Shown here in pieces: positions 30,465 through 41,706 of a stretch of DNA of 64,000 nt. Source of the DNA: DASUAS01 sp963756895 (GTDB lineage Bacteria > Actinomycetota > Acidimicrobiia > IMCC26256 > DASPTH01). Both the position numbers and the translations under genes were made by a program. Position 1 is the first letter of the stretch; the number at the start of each line of letters is the position of its first letter. The stretch is taken from the NCBI GenBank assembly GCA_963756895.1, contig CAVWPI010000016.1:62001-126000 (forward strand). The letters are read 5' to 3'. A model generated the notes under the pieces. It was not told the origin of the DNA. It made no database searches and worked only from the letters and a program-made list of their open reading frames with translations.

Positions 30465-32004
30465 CGCCCTACCCGCGCCTGGGCGCGATCGTGAACGGCG
30501 GCGCCGTCACCTACACGGTCTGGGCACCCGCAGCGAGGCTCGTGGAGCTCGTCACCGAGACCTCGCGCCATGCCATGCAGCGGGCACACGACGGCACGTG
30601 GACCGTCACCCGGCCCGGAGGCCACGGAGACCGTTACCGCTTCTGCATCGACGCGGCGCAATCGTTCCCCGACCCGATGTCGCATGCGCAGCCGGAGGGC
30701 GTCCTCGGGCCGTCCGAAGTCGTCGACCCCAGCGTCTTCGCCTGGACCGATGAGGAGTGGCGCGGTGTCGCGCTCGACGACCTGGTGCTCTACGAGTTCC
30801 ACGTCGGCACCTTCACCGAAGCGGGTACCTTCGCCGCAGCCGTCGACCGCCTGCCTGAGCTCGTCGACCTCGGCATCACGGCCATCGAGCTGATGCCGGT
30901 GGCCACCTTCCCGGGGCGCTTCGGCTGGGGGTATGACGGGCTGTACACGTCGGCGCCCCATCCCGTCTACGGCGGTCCCGAGGGTCTGGCGCTCCTGGTC
31001 GACCGCGCCCACGCGGTCGGATTGGGCGTGGTGCTCGATGTGGTCTACAACCACTTCGGTCCTGGTGCCGACGCGCTCACTGCGTTCGCGCCCTACACCG
31101 ACGCCGATCACGACACGTTCTGGGGTGCCGCGGTGGCGTTCGCGCGCCGCGGCGTGCGCGAGTGGGCGATTCAGAACGCCGAGCACTGGGTGCGCGACCT
31201 CCACGTCGACGGCCTGCGCCTCGACGCCGTGCACGCCATCGTCGACGAGACCCGACCGCACATCGTCGCCGAGCTCGGCGACCGTGTGCGCGCCGTCCGC
31301 GACACCACGCTGGTGATCGCGGAGATGACGACCGGGGATCTGCGGCCGATAGGCGAGTGGCATTGCGACGCGCAGTGGGGCGACGAGCTCCACCATGCGG
31401 TGCACGTGCTGCTCACGGGTGAGCACGAGGGCTACTACGCCGACTACGGATCGGTTGCCCAGGTCGCGCGTGAGTACGAGCGCCCTGACGCGAAGCGGCT
31501 CGTGATGTGTGCGCAGAACCACGATCAGGTGGGCAACCGCGCGTTCGGCGATCGCCTGCGCGGGCGCCAGCTGCGCCTCGCCGCCTTCTGCAGTCTCCTC
31601 GCCCCGGGCGTCCCGCTGCTCTTCATGGGCGAGGAGTACGACGAGCGACGACCGTTCCTCTTCTTCGCCGACCACATCGATCCTGAGATCGCCCGGGCGA
31701 CCCGGGAAGGACGTCGACGCGAGTTCGCCGCCTTCGCGGCCTTCGCGCACGTCGAGGTGCCCGATCCGGGCGCACTCGACACGTTCGCGCAATCGAAGCT
31801 CGTCCCGTCGGCGGGCAATTCCGAACACCGGGAGTACTACCGTCGCCTTCTCGAGCTGCGGCGCACGCTGCCTGCCGGACCGGTGCGGACGGTCGTCGAC
31901 GAAGACGCCCGCTTCCTACGCGTGTGGCGCGGTGACGTCGAGCTGCTGGTCAATTTCTCGGACGTCGAGCAGCACGGCGTCGGTCCGTGGGAGGGACGAG
32001 TCGG

Positions 32005-32008
<4 letters not shown>
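30461..32008 (+). CDS. treZ: Malto-oligosyltrehalose trehalohydrolase
   Basis: A 515-residue TreZ (family about 560-600). It cleaves trehalose from maltooligosyl-trehalose made by TreY. CBM48-like start AVTYTVWAPAARLVELV; barrel motifs LVLYEFHVGTFTEAGTF, GYDGLYTSAPHPVYGGP, VVLDVVYNHFGPG, nucleophile Asp255 in GLRLDAVHAI, acid/base Glu288 in LVIAEM, and CAQNHDQVGNRAFGDRL. The frame is open upstream into glgB, but GTG 30461 (GTGA overlap) gives the family start. ATGA overlap with glgX at the end. Confidence 0.93.
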
Positions 32009-34109
<2,101 letters not shown>

Positions 34110-34113
<4 letters not shown>

Positions 34114-36111
34114 GGCCGTTGATCGGAACCTACCGCCTGCAGCTCGGACCCGACCTCACCTTCGCCGACGCGGCCACGCTCGTTCCCTACCTGCGCGATC
34201 TCGGCGTGAGTCACCTCTACCTCTCGCCGATCCTGCAAGCGCGCCGGGGCTCGACGCACGGGTACGACGTCGTCGACCCGCGGCGGGTGTCGGAGGCCCT
34301 CGGCGGTGAGTCGGGCCTCCGGGCGTTGGCTGCCGCCGGCCTGGGGCTGCTCGTCGACATCGTGCCCAACCACATGGCGGTGTCGGACGAGAACCCGTTC
34401 TGGAGCGACAGCGGCCTGCGGCCGACGTTCTTCGATCTCGATCCCGATGGTGGGCATCGTCGCTTCTTCGACATCGACGAGTTGGCCGGCGTGCGGGTCG
34501 AGGACCCCGAGGTCTTCGCCGTGACGCACGCCAAGATCGCAGAGCTCGTCGCGCGGCGGGGTGGTCGCAGGGGTGCGCGTCGACCACATCGATGGTCTGG
34601 CCGACCCGGCCGCGTACCTGCGACGCCTGCGTGAGGTCGGCATCGAGCACGTCTGGGTCGAGAAGATCGTCGAGCCTGGTGAAGTGCTACCTGCGTGGCC
34701 GGTCGAGGGTACGACTGGCTACGACTTCCTGGTCGACGTCGACGCGCTCTTCGTCGATCCTGACGGACTCGACGCGCTCGACACGACCGTCGTCGGCCGT
34801 CGTTCGTTCCGCGACGTCGGCGCCGAGGCGAAGGGCGAGCAGGTGCGCAGCACGTTCCAGCCCGAGGTGCGGAGGCTGCAACGTCTTGCCGACGTCGATG
34901 GACTCGAAGCCGGCCTCGCTGCACTTCCGGTGTACCGGACCTACCTCGATCCCCAGACTCGCGTCGCGTCGGAACAGGACGCGCGGGCCTTGGCCGCGCT
35001 CCCGCCGACTGTCGGCGACGCGTTGCGCGTCCCTGGTGCGACACCACCTGAGTTCGTGGTGCGCTTCCAACAGACGTCGGGTGCGGTGATGGCCAAGGGA
35101 ATCGAGGACACCGCGATGTACCGGGACGTCCGGTTGCTGGTGCTCAACGAGGTGGGTGGCGACCCCGACCGGTTCGGCATCAGCGTCGACGAGTTCCACC
35201 GGACGAACGAGCTCCGATTCGGATCGTGGCCGCGTGCGCTCCTCGCGGCGACCACGCACGACACGAAGCGCAGCGCCGACGTGCGGGCGCGCATCGCGGT
35301 CCTCGCCACGATGGCCGACGGATGGCTCGAGATCGTCGACTGGTGGCGAGCGCGGTGTGATGAATACTCGACGACCGCGGGCGCGCTCGACGCCGACGAG
35401 CAGCTGTTCGTGCTGCAGACGCTGGTGGGGGCGTGGCCGCTGTCTCGGGCCCGGCTCGACGGGTACCTCGTCAAGGCGTTCCGAGAGGCGAAGCGTCACA
35501 CCGCGTGGGTCGACCCGGACGAGACGTGGGAGCGTGCCGTGTCGGAGGTGGTCGCACAGGCGATGGCGGATGCGCGTTTCGCCGACGTGTTCATCCCGTT
35601 CGTCGTCGACGTGGTCCACCGCGCCGATCGGATCTCGCTCGGTGCTCTGGTGCTGCGGACCACGGCACCCGGCATCCCCGACGTGTACCAGGGCGACGAG
35701 CTGTGGAACCACCTCCTGGTCGACCCCGACAACCGCCGCCCGGTCGATTGGTCGTTGCGCCAGCTGCTGCTCGAGCACCAGTTGCGGGGGGCGCAGGTGG
35801 ATCGTTTCACGGCCAAGCTCTTCACCTTGCGTGTGCTGCTCGCCCTACGCGCCCACGCCTCGGGATTCGCCGAGCTCGGGTATGCGCCACTCGATGCACC
35901 CGCCGATGTGTGCGCGTTCGTCCGCGGCTCGCCCGAGGCGCCGGACGTCGTGGTCGTCGTCCCGGTGCGACCGGATCGCACGCTCGAGCTCCCGCCAGCC
36001 GTCGAAGACCTGGGGGCGGTCGACCTGCTCGAGCCGCTCGGCGCGGTGTACGGCGCCCACCGACCCGGCGTGTTCGTCACGTCCGAAATCGCGGCCGAGC
36101 TCCGACCCTGA
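34110..36111 (+). CDS. treY: Malto-oligosyltrehalose synthase, one frameshift
   Basis: About 667 residues when joined (family about 700-770). It turns the reducing end of maltodextrin into a trehalose unit. Start GTYRLQLGPDLTFADA, then LYLSPILQARRGSTHGYDVV and LLVDIVPNHMAV. The shift, +1 type, is near 34556 within a run of G and C, just before the nucleophile motif GVRVDHIDGLADP. Later motifs: WVEKIVEPGEVLPAWPVEGT, GTTGYDF, VMAKGIEDTAMYR, TTHDTKRSADVRAR and PGIPDVYQGDEL. ATG 34110 overlaps the glgX stop by four bases. Last gene of the operon; the 144 bases after it hold no gene. Confidence 0.92.
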
Positions 36112-36255
36112 CGCCTCGCGTCTGCAGGCTCCCGACGCCCGCGCTTCCGACGCCCGTGGCACAGGTCCGGATTGGGCCTTCCTCGACGAGGGGTACAACG
36201 CACGAACGCGAGCTGGGGACCGCGCGTCACACGGTACGCAGGAAGGGAGCATCGG

Positions 36256-36579
36256 ATGCCACGAGCCTGGAGCGCCAAACGCGAGCGGCAGTACGAGCAC
36301 ATCAAGGAAGGTCTCCGCGAGCGCGGTGAAGGCGAGGACACCGCCGAAGAGATCGCGGCGCGGACCGTCAACAAGGAACGTGCTCGATCGGGTGAGGCTC
36401 GGGAGTCGAGCCGCACATCGACAGAGGACATCTCGTCGGGTCGTCGCGGTGGGTTGCGCTCCCATCGTGGAGCGGGTGGTCGCACCCGTGACCAGCTCTA
36501 CAACGAGGCTCGAGAGAAGAACATTGCGGGTCGGTCGAAGATGAACAAGGCCGAGCTCGAACGAGCGGTCGGGCGCTGA
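36256..36579 (+). CDS. Plasmid-stabilisation-like protein with Rho_N-type C-terminus
   Basis: A 107-residue basic, charged protein. The front half (KRERQYEHIKEGLRERGEGE, DTAEEIAARTVNKERA) is the conserved core of actinobacterial proteins often labelled plasmid stabilisation protein. The middle has SSTEDISSG-like residues (TSTEDISSGRRGGLRSHRG). The last 35 residues (TRDQLYNEAREKNIAGRSKM) form a Rho-N-like helical hairpin. GGAAGGGAG precedes ATG 36256. It overlaps the next gene by one base. Nucleic-acid binding is plausible from charge and fold, but the function is not established. Confidence 0.75.
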   Translation: MPRAWSAKRERQYEHIKEGLRERGEGEDTAEEIAARTVNKERARSGEARESSRTSTEDISSGRRGGLRSHRGAGGRTRDQLYNEAREKNIAGRSKMNKAELERAVGR

Positions 36580-37154
36580 TGGCGGCCCAGGCCGAGCATC
36601 GTGATCTTCCCGGACGATCGAAGATGGGCCGCGACGAACACCGAACACTCGACACCTTCGGGGGGCCACCATTGGGCAAGGCGATGCTGAAGTTGAACGA
36701 CGAGGAGCCGACGTCGTTCCACGTCCTCGTGCCCGAGGTGGAACCCACCCACGGTCTCACGTGGACGCATGGAGAGATCCGAGCCAATGCCGAAGAACGG
36801 CTCGCGGTCATCCTCGAATTCACCCGCCGGCTCGGGATGGACGTCGACGGTGACGTCACGTCGGGCTTCTCCGAGGTGGAGCTCGAACGGATCCTGGCGC
36901 GCGAGCACTTGGACCTCGTGCTCGCCGTGCAGAGAAGTGGCGGACTCGTGCAGTGGTTGAACCGCGGCGATGTCAACAAGGTCGAGAAGGAATTCGACGT
37001 CCCCTTCGAGCACATCGTGGCCGACGCGCCGATCGAGCAGGACGGCGAGATGACTCCGGACGCCCTCCGGTCGGCCTTCGTCGACTTCGCCCGCTCGGAG
37101 GGGTGGGACCTGGCCGACGCTGCCGGGCGAGTCCTGAGCGCCATGAGCCACTGA
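36579..37154 (+). CDS. Hypothetical protein
   Basis: A 191-residue acidic soluble protein I do not recognise. Landmarks: a short N-terminal tail with GRSKMGRDEH, echoing the GRSKM motif at the end of the previous protein. Then come SFHVLVPEVEPTHGLTWTHG, a helix (ANAEERLAVILEFTRRLGM) and a C-terminal helical part ending VDFARSEGWDLADAAGRVL. No membrane segment or signal. ATG 36579 overlaps the previous stop by one base, so the two are probably co-translated. Confidence 0.65.
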   Translation: MAAQAEHRDLPGRSKMGRDEHRTLDTFGGPPLGKAMLKLNDEEPTSFHVLVPEVEPTHGLTWTHGEIRANAEERLAVILEFTRRLGMDVDGDVTSGFSEVELERILAREHLDLVLAVQRSGGLVQWLNRGDVNKVEKEFDVPFEHIVADAPIEQDGEMTPDALRSAFVDFARSEGWDLADAAGRVLSAMSH

Positions 37155-37212
37155 TGGCGTGGTCGCGCCTGTCGTTCGCGGGTAGCGGTCGTCGCTCAGA
37201 GGAGGTCATGCG

Positions 37213-37548
37213 ATGGAGATTCGAAACGTGCTCGCGCAGGCAACGGTGCGTGATCAAGACGTGGCCGAGCGGTGGTATTCGATGCTCTTCGGGCGCGCAC
37301 CGGACGCTCGTCCGATGGACGGGCTGCTCGAGTGGCACTTCGGTGATGCGATGGGCGTTCAAGTCTGGGCGGAGCCCGATCGTGCTGGATGTTCGAGCGT
37401 TGTTCTCACCGTGGGCGACCTCGACGCGACCGCGGAGCAACTCAAGTCAGCGGGCCTCACGGACGCAACGCCCGCCGAGGCGACATCGTCGCGCATCCTG
37501 CCCGTCGAGGACCCTGACGGGAACCGCATCGTGTTCGCCGGAACCTGA
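37213..37548 (+). CDS. VOC/glyoxalase family protein
   Basis: A 111-residue single VOC domain: VLAQATVRDQDVAERWYSMLFG, then LEWHFGDAMGVQVW, SSVVLTVGDLDATAEQLKSAG and the usual end ILPVEDPDGNRIVFAG. The Glu/His metal positions are only partly conserved, so enzymatic activity is uncertain. GAGGAGG lies nine bases ahead of ATG 37213. Probably the first gene of a pair with the SnoaL-like gene nine bases downstream. Confidence 0.8.
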   Translation: MEIRNVLAQATVRDQDVAERWYSMLFGRAPDARPMDGLLEWHFGDAMGVQVWAEPDRAGCSSVVLTVGDLDATAEQLKSAGLTDATPAEATSSRILPVEDPDGNRIVFAGT

Positions 37549-37557
37549 GCCGGTCTG

Positions 37558-38046
37558 ATGACGCTTCGCACCGAGATCGGGGATCTCTACGACTCATTGC
37601 TGCGATGCTGGAACGAGAAAGATGCTGCGGCGTACGCCGCGCTCTTCGCCGAGGAAGGCGTCGTTGTCGGCTTCGACGGCACCTCCATCGAGTCACCGTT
37701 GTCGATTCGCGACCATCTCGAATCCATCTTCGCCGATCACGACCCGGCCATCTATGTCGCGATCGTCGAGGACGTCCGACTGCTCGGCGCGGGAGTGGCA
37801 CTGCTGCGCGGTGTGGCCGGAATGGTTCCGCCCGGCTCGAACACGATCAAGTCCGAGGTGAACGCGCAGCAGACGCTGGTCGCGATCGAAGCCGATGACG
37901 GCTGGCACGTCGCGCTCTTCCAGAACACGCCTGCGAGATTTGACGGCCGGCCGGAAGCAGTCGACACCCTGACGTGCGAACTGCAGGCCGCCCACGACTC
38001 GAGTGGTGTCGACGATCAAGCGGTCGCGCCACAACGCGGCTCGTGA
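37558..38046 (+). CDS. SnoaL-like / DUF4440 family protein
   Basis: A 162-residue NTF2-fold protein: IGDLYDSLLRCWNEKDAAAYAAL, the typical AALFAEEGVVVGFDG step, HLESIFADH, and the C-terminal sheet with QQTLVAIEADDGWHVALFQN. It matches SgcJ/EcaC-type oxidoreductase-like proteins of unknown substrate. Short spacing to the VOC gene suggests co-expression. The C-terminal 25 residues are extra and unstructured-looking. Converges with the 38070 gene. Confidence 0.75.
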   Translation: MTLRTEIGDLYDSLLRCWNEKDAAAYAALFAEEGVVVGFDGTSIESPLSIRDHLESIFADHDPAIYVAIVEDVRLLGAGVALLRGVAGMVPPGSNTIKSEVNAQQTLVAIEADDGWHVALFQNTPARFDGRPEAVDTLTCELQAAHDSSGVDDQAVAPQRGS

Positions 38047-38069
38047 CCCGCCGCGCTGCGCCGTGCCGG

Positions 38070-38873
38070 TCAGCCGGCGACGTGGGCGGTGTTGTCGAGC
38101 CAGTGCTGAGCGAGTTCGGTGTCTCCGTCGACGCTGACGTTGGCGGCGTCGCGGTCGGTGAGCGGGAGCCGTCTCGTCAAGATCAGCAGCAGCGAACCTG
38201 CCGGGCCGGTCACCGTCACATCTGCCTGCTGATTTCCGGGCTGCCACGTGGCCCCGTCTGGCCGCTGTTCGACGAACCAAGCGCCCGTGTCGTCAGCGGT
38301 GTCGGTGGCCAGCCACTGCAGGGTCTGCTCGGTGCCCCGAATGGCGCGAGCGGACTCGGACCGCTGCATCGCCCAGGTGGGGGAGGTGAGCATCCGGAGG
38401 TGGTTGCTGATGAGCGCGGCTGCGATGTCGGCGTCGATGTCGGCCGGTCGGTGCGCCGCGTTGGCTACGTCGAAGCCGTGGACGACCGTCTCGTTGAGGA
38501 CGCTGGACATCCAGAATCGCGTCCCGCACCGCTCGTCGCCCGCGGCATTGAACACCGGCGCGTCGAGCGCGTCATCGGAGCACGCGCGGGCGACCCGCTG
38601 CGCGGACTCCGACAGCCACGCCTGCCATTCGCGGGGGTCGGCGGGGAGTACGGCCATCTCCATCGGCAGCTGTGTTGGGTCGGTGATGCGCCGCTCGATG
38701 ATCTCCGCGACCCAGTGCTGGGTCTGGCCCACGTGCTCGACCAGGTCACGGACGGTCCACTCCGGGGCGGTTGGCACGGCGGCGTCAGGTCCGGCCAAGG
38801 CGGCTGATTCCGCCAGACGTCCGGTGTATTCGACGATCGCTCGCCGGGCACGATCCGCGTTCAGCTCGGTCAT
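38070..38873 (-). CDS. Maleylpyruvate isomerase family, mycothiol-dependent-type enzyme
   Basis: A 267-residue DinB/MDMPI-fold protein with the longer C-terminal MDMPI domain. First metal His in APEWTVRDLVEHVGQTQHW, second region SSVLNETVVHGFDVANAAHR with the conserved ExxxHxxD. The C-terminal part ends in GPAGSLLLILTRRLPLTDRD and VSVDGDTELAQHWLDN. By family it may use mycothiol as cofactor; substrate unknown. It is the second member of this superfamily in the window (the other at 3234). ATG 38873 chosen from the family start TELNADRARRAIVEY. Confidence 0.8.
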   Translation of the reverse strand: MTELNADRARRAIVEYTGRLAESAALAGPDAAVPTAPEWTVRDLVEHVGQTQHWVAEIIERRITDPTQLPMEMAVLPADPREWQAWLSESAQRVARACSDDALDAPVFNAAGDERCGTRFWMSSVLNETVVHGFDVANAAHRPADIDADIAAALISNHLRMLTSPTWAMQRSESARAIRGTEQTLQWLATDTADDTGAWFVEQRPDGATWQPGNQQADVTVTGPAGSLLLILTRRLPLTDRDAANVSVDGDTELAQHWLDNTAHVAG

Positions 38874-38973
38874 CGGATTGTCCTGTCCGTGGGTTGTGTT
38901 TGCTGTGACTGACTCGGCGTGCCGGCCGAACTCATCGGTGACTACTGGAGACGCCATCGCTGCCGATCGGCAC

Positions 38974-39336
38974 TCAGCCAGTTCCGGGCATGTCCTTGCT
39001 CGCCCCCCACATCTCGGCGAGGCGCCCGTGCTCGACACGGAAGAATTCGAAGAGCATGGGCTCGGCATCGTCGGTCGGGGCGAAGATCCCTGTGACTGCA
39101 GATCGGATTGCCACCTTGTCGCCGTCGACCAGGATGTCTTCCGCAACAAGGCGCATGTTGGGGAAGCGGCCAACGAGATCGCGCCAGACCTGCTTTCCTC
39201 TCGCGAAGCCCGTGGTGCCGAGTGGGTGACTCACGAAGTCGGGCCTGAACAAGACATCCGCGTCGTCGAACTGGCGCGCGTTGAAGCACTCCTGCATCCG
39301 CCGCACGAGCGTGCTCGGGTCGTCGTGCGGGGTCAT
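38974..39336 (-). CDS. SnoaL-like ester cyclase/polyketide cyclase family protein
   Basis: A 120-residue NTF2-fold protein: RRMQECFNARQFDDADVLF, then FVSHPLGTTGFARGKQVWRD, LVGRFPNMRLVAEDILVDGD, and the C-terminal strand MLFEFFRVEHGRLAEMWG. The His/Asp pair of SnoaL-type cyclases is plausible (FVSHP and VEHGRLAEMW). No partner genes suggest a pathway. Upstream GAGGAG lies five bases before the start. Confidence 0.8.
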   Translation of the reverse strand: MTPHDDPSTLVRRMQECFNARQFDDADVLFRPDFVSHPLGTTGFARGKQVWRDLVGRFPNMRLVAEDILVDGDKVAIRSAVTGIFAPTDDAEPMLFEFFRVEHGRLAEMWGASKDMPGTG

Positions 39337-39807
39337 GAGCGTGCTCCTCTCTGGGTGGATTCGACGACGATGCCCGGCGGCATGGCCGTGTAGCGACTGT
39401 CGGGCACGTCCCGTGGCAACGGTTCACCATCGTGACTGCTCTTTGTCGACGAACACGATACCGAGAGGCATCTGGCGCATTGCCGGATCATCAAACGGAA
39501 GTATGAGCGCGTGGGTTCGCGGAGCATCGAACGCGATTCGGTGTGAGTACCTGGTTCGTCGTGTCGATGCTGGTCGTGTTGACCATCGGTTGTGCCCTCG
39601 GTATCAACGCTCGACGCACCGCGCGGTGGCGTGCAGGAGCGACGAGACCAGGTGCAGACCGGAATGTGTTCGACGGTGTGTGGCTGAAGCTGACTCCACC
39701 AACGCGCAGTTGGACTGCGTTCACGGGCCGTGTCGTCGGTCAACTCGTGACGAACCAACCCACAGACCGTGCCACTCAGCTGAGGCGTACCTGTGTCCTG
39801 AGTGTCT
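39337..39807 (+). other. Gene-poor stretch with one doubtful small ORF
   Basis: No convincing gene is seen here. A frame opening at GTG 39543 begins with a hydrophobic helix (STWFVVSMLVVLTIGCALG), but it continues into low-complexity sequence and ends antisense inside the AhpD-like gene. It has no ribosome site, so I do not call it. No hairpin followed by a T-run was found. Confidence 0.4.
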
Positions 39808-40419
39808 TCAGCGCCGCCCGGGCGTCTCCGGTCGTGGCAACGGGAGCGGGCACACGCCGGTCAGCGTGGCCGTCGTGGCGTCGTCGACCGCAGTGAGGAA
39901 CGTGGCGTGGAAGCGGTTCACCATGTTGGAGAAACCCACCACGAAGCACAGCTCCACGATCTGCGTCCGATCGAAGTGCGTGGTGAGCGCCCCGTAGAGA
40001 TCGTCGCCGATCGGGAGCATGCGGGTGCTCGCTTGCGAGTACTCGATGATGGCCGTGCTCTCGTCGTCGAACAGCCCGCGCGGCAACGGGTCATCTCCGA
40101 GATGTGCCAGCTGTTCGTCGTCGATGCCGGCTGCTCGACCGAGCAGTACGTGGGTCGGTACTCAGTAATGGCAGCTGTTGACGACCGAGGCGGTCAGGTA
40201 GGCGAGCTCGCGCTGCGCAGGCGTGAGCGTTCCCGAGCCGTAGAGCACGACACCGGCCTCGGCGACGATGCGCGCCGCACCAGGATGGTTGGCCACCGCG
40301 CGCATGATGTTCGGCAGTCCTGCGAAGTTCTCCGCGCCGCCGTAGCGGTCGACGATTTCGCGCACCGCAGCGGGAAGATCGGGGTCGCCGGGGTCCACGA
40401 GCGGCAAGCGAGGCGGCAT
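39808..40419 (-). CDS. Carboxymuconolactone decarboxylase/AhpD-like protein, candidate selenoprotein (in-frame UGA)
   Basis: Read through one UGA, this is a continuous 203-residue CMD-family protein. The first half ends SVVNSCHY, then UGA at codon 86 (40164-40162), then VPTHVLLGRAAGIDDEQ and 118 open codons with normal family landmarks (DRTQIVELCFVVGFSNMVNR). The UGA takes the place of the second Cys of the AhpD redox motif CxxCxxxH (C83, U86, H90). A perfect hairpin with GGUC loop follows 21 bases after the UGA. AhpD-like selenoproteins with CxxU are known. Alternatives are a TGC-to-TGA mutation or sequencing error. Likely a leaderless start at ATG 40419. By family, a thiol/selenol peroxidase or disulfide reductase. 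Confidence 0.7.
40131..40164 (-). promoter_or_regulatory. Candidate bacterial SECIS element with UGA codon
   Basis: On the minus strand the UGA (40164-40162) is followed by 21 bases up to the loop of a perfect six-base-pair hairpin, CTGCTC-GGTC-GAGCAG (40146-40131). Bacterial SECIS hairpins lie just after the UGA, have a small apical loop and a G among its first two bases. E. coli fdhF also carries GGUC in its loop. In GC-rich DNA a chance hairpin is possible. Confidence 0.6.
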
Positions 40420-40425
40420 GGCGCG

Positions 40426-40431
40426 ATGTTA
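40426..40431 (-). promoter_or_regulatory. -10 box for the AhpD-like gene
   Basis: TAACAT (TAnnnT) lies six bases before ATG 40419 with no ribosome site between, the layout of an actinobacterial leaderless promoter. Confidence 0.45.
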
Positions 40432-40469
40432 GAGGGCTGCTGCAGGGAGTCGCCCTCGCTGCGCCCATC

Positions 40470-40853
40470 TCAGGGATCGGCCCCGAATTCCGGGACGCCC
40501 GTCGTGAGGCAGAACGGGTGGCCGGCGGGGTCGAGCATGATCCGGCGCGCCTCGGGCGCGGGTTGGACTTCCGCCGCCACCGCGCCGAGCTGCTCGGCGG
40601 CAGTCACGGCCGCGCCGAGGTCCTTCACGTCGAGGTCGAAATGGATCTGCTTGGGGACCGCGTCGTCGGGCCAGGTGGGCGGGCGGTAGCCATCCACGTG
40701 CATCACACTCAACCACATGTGCTCGGCGCGCACACCGACGGCCTGCGCGGTCGTGAAGACGACCTTCCCGCCGAGCATCGCCGCCCAGAACTCCGCCAGG
40801 AGCCGCGGTTCCGCGCAGTCGAGCGTCACGAACACGCGGCGAACGAACGACAC
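40470..40853 (-). CDS. VOC/glyoxalase family protein
   Basis: A 127-residue glyoxalase-like domain of the PhnB/Glyoxalase_6 type: RRVFVTLDCAEPRLLAEFWA, then MWLSVMHVDGYRPPTWPDD, the central QIHFDLDVKDLGAAVTAAEQ and the end RRIMLDPAGHPFCLTTG. The dPaGhpFCL ending is diagnostic of Glyoxalase_6. GTG 40853 is preceded by TAGCGT at six bases, so it is probably leaderless. Stands 50 bases upstream of the AhpD-like gene on the same strand but has its own promoter-like box. Confidence 0.82.
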   Translation of the reverse strand: MSFVRRVFVTLDCAEPRLLAEFWAAMLGGKVVFTTAQAVGVRAEHMWLSVMHVDGYRPPTWPDDAVPKQIHFDLDVKDLGAAVTAAEQLGAVAAEVQPAPEARRIMLDPAGHPFCLTTGVPEFGADP

Positions 40854-40859
40854 GCGAAG

Positions 40860-40865
40860 ACGCTA
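40860..40865 (-). promoter_or_regulatory. -10 box for the VOC gene
   Basis: TAGCGT fits TAnnnT and is six bases before GTG 40853, with no ribosome site between. Confidence 0.4.
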
Positions 40866-40994
40866 ACGCCTGAGGGCGGCAGGACCGCCGTTCCTTTGGT
40901 CCACCGAGCGATGTGGGATCGATGAGTTCGGGCGCGGATCGCGGTCTCAGTCAGTGCGGGCCGATTTCGGCGCCCACGATCAATTGGAGCGGAG

Positions 40995-41552
40995 ATGGCC
41001 AAGCTGATCTATTCGGTACTGGGCTCGCTCGACGGCTACTTCGAGGATGCGAACGGCAAGTTCGACTGGGCGGCGCCGGATGAGGAAGTGCACACGTTCG
41101 CCAACGATCTCGAACGGCCGATCGGGACCCATCTCTACGGGCGCCGGATGTACGAGACCATGGTGTTCTGGGAGACCGTGAGCGCCGTCGAGGAGCCTGC
41201 GGTGATGCGGGAGTATGCGGAGTCCTGGCGCGCGGCCGACAAGGTTGTGTACTCACGGACGCTGTTGACGCCATCGAGCGCGAGGACTCGGATCGAGCCT
41301 GAGTTCGACCCGGACGCGGTCCGCCAACTGAAGATCTCCTCGACGGCCGACATCTCCATCGGCGGCGCCGATCTCGCGGGCCAAGCGCTCGACGCCGGGC
41401 TCGTCGACGAGTGCCATGTCTTCGTGTTCCCGATCATGATCGGTGGCGGCAAACGCACCCTGCCGGACAACGTTCGCGTCCAGCTCGAGCTGCTCGACGA
41501 GCGCCGCTTCGACAATGGCGTCGTGCACCTGCACTACCGCGTCCGCGCCTGA
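40995..41552 (+). CDS. Dihydrofolate reductase family protein (RibD C-terminal-like)
   Basis: A 185-residue NADPH-reductase-fold protein: LIYSVLGSLDGYFEDANGKF, GTHLYGRRMYETMVFWE, ADISIGGADLAGQALDAGLVD and FVFPIMIGGGKRTLPDN. It is the compact form of the fold; the copy at 11246 is longer. GGAGCGGAG precedes ATG 40995. No operon partner, unlike the ArsR-SRPBCC-linked copy. Substrate unknown. Confidence 0.85.
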   Translation: MAKLIYSVLGSLDGYFEDANGKFDWAAPDEEVHTFANDLERPIGTHLYGRRMYETMVFWETVSAVEEPAVMREYAESWRAADKVVYSRTLLTPSSARTRIEPEFDPDAVRQLKISSTADISIGGADLAGQALDAGLVDECHVFVFPIMIGGGKRTLPDNVRVQLELLDERRFDNGVVHLHYRVRA

Positions 41553-41646
41553 CGCGCCGGGGACGACCCGGCTCGTCAAGGCGGGCATCGGGACGCGCGC
41601 CCGCGGGTATCCCTGAAGTCCGGTGCACGTCCGAGAGGAGGCCCCG

Positions 41647-41706
41647 ATGACTCACGACGCAAGACGGCTGATGGTCCGCAACACCACGAAGGCGAGGACC
41701 TCGTGA
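41647..41706 (+). CDS. Possible 19-residue small protein or leader peptide
   Basis: A 20-codon frame, MTHDARRLMVRNTTKARTS, with one of the strongest ribosome sites in the window (GAGAGGAGG, six bases before the ATG). It ends in a GTGA overlap with the following 33-codon frame. Basic, with no hydrophobic segment. Its role is unknown. It could be a coupling leader for the next gene. Confidence 0.35.
   Translation: MTHDARRLMVRNTTKARTS

Noticed and set aside
36112..36255. Two CCGACGCCCG copies after treY as a regulatory repeat or terminator
   Set aside because: Only two copies, no dyad symmetry and no T-run; such repeats are expected by chance in GC-rich DNA.
39543..39896. Small membrane protein starting at GTG 39543
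   Set aside because: Only the first helix looks protein-like; the rest is low-complexity and antisense to the AhpD-like gene, and there is no ribosome site.
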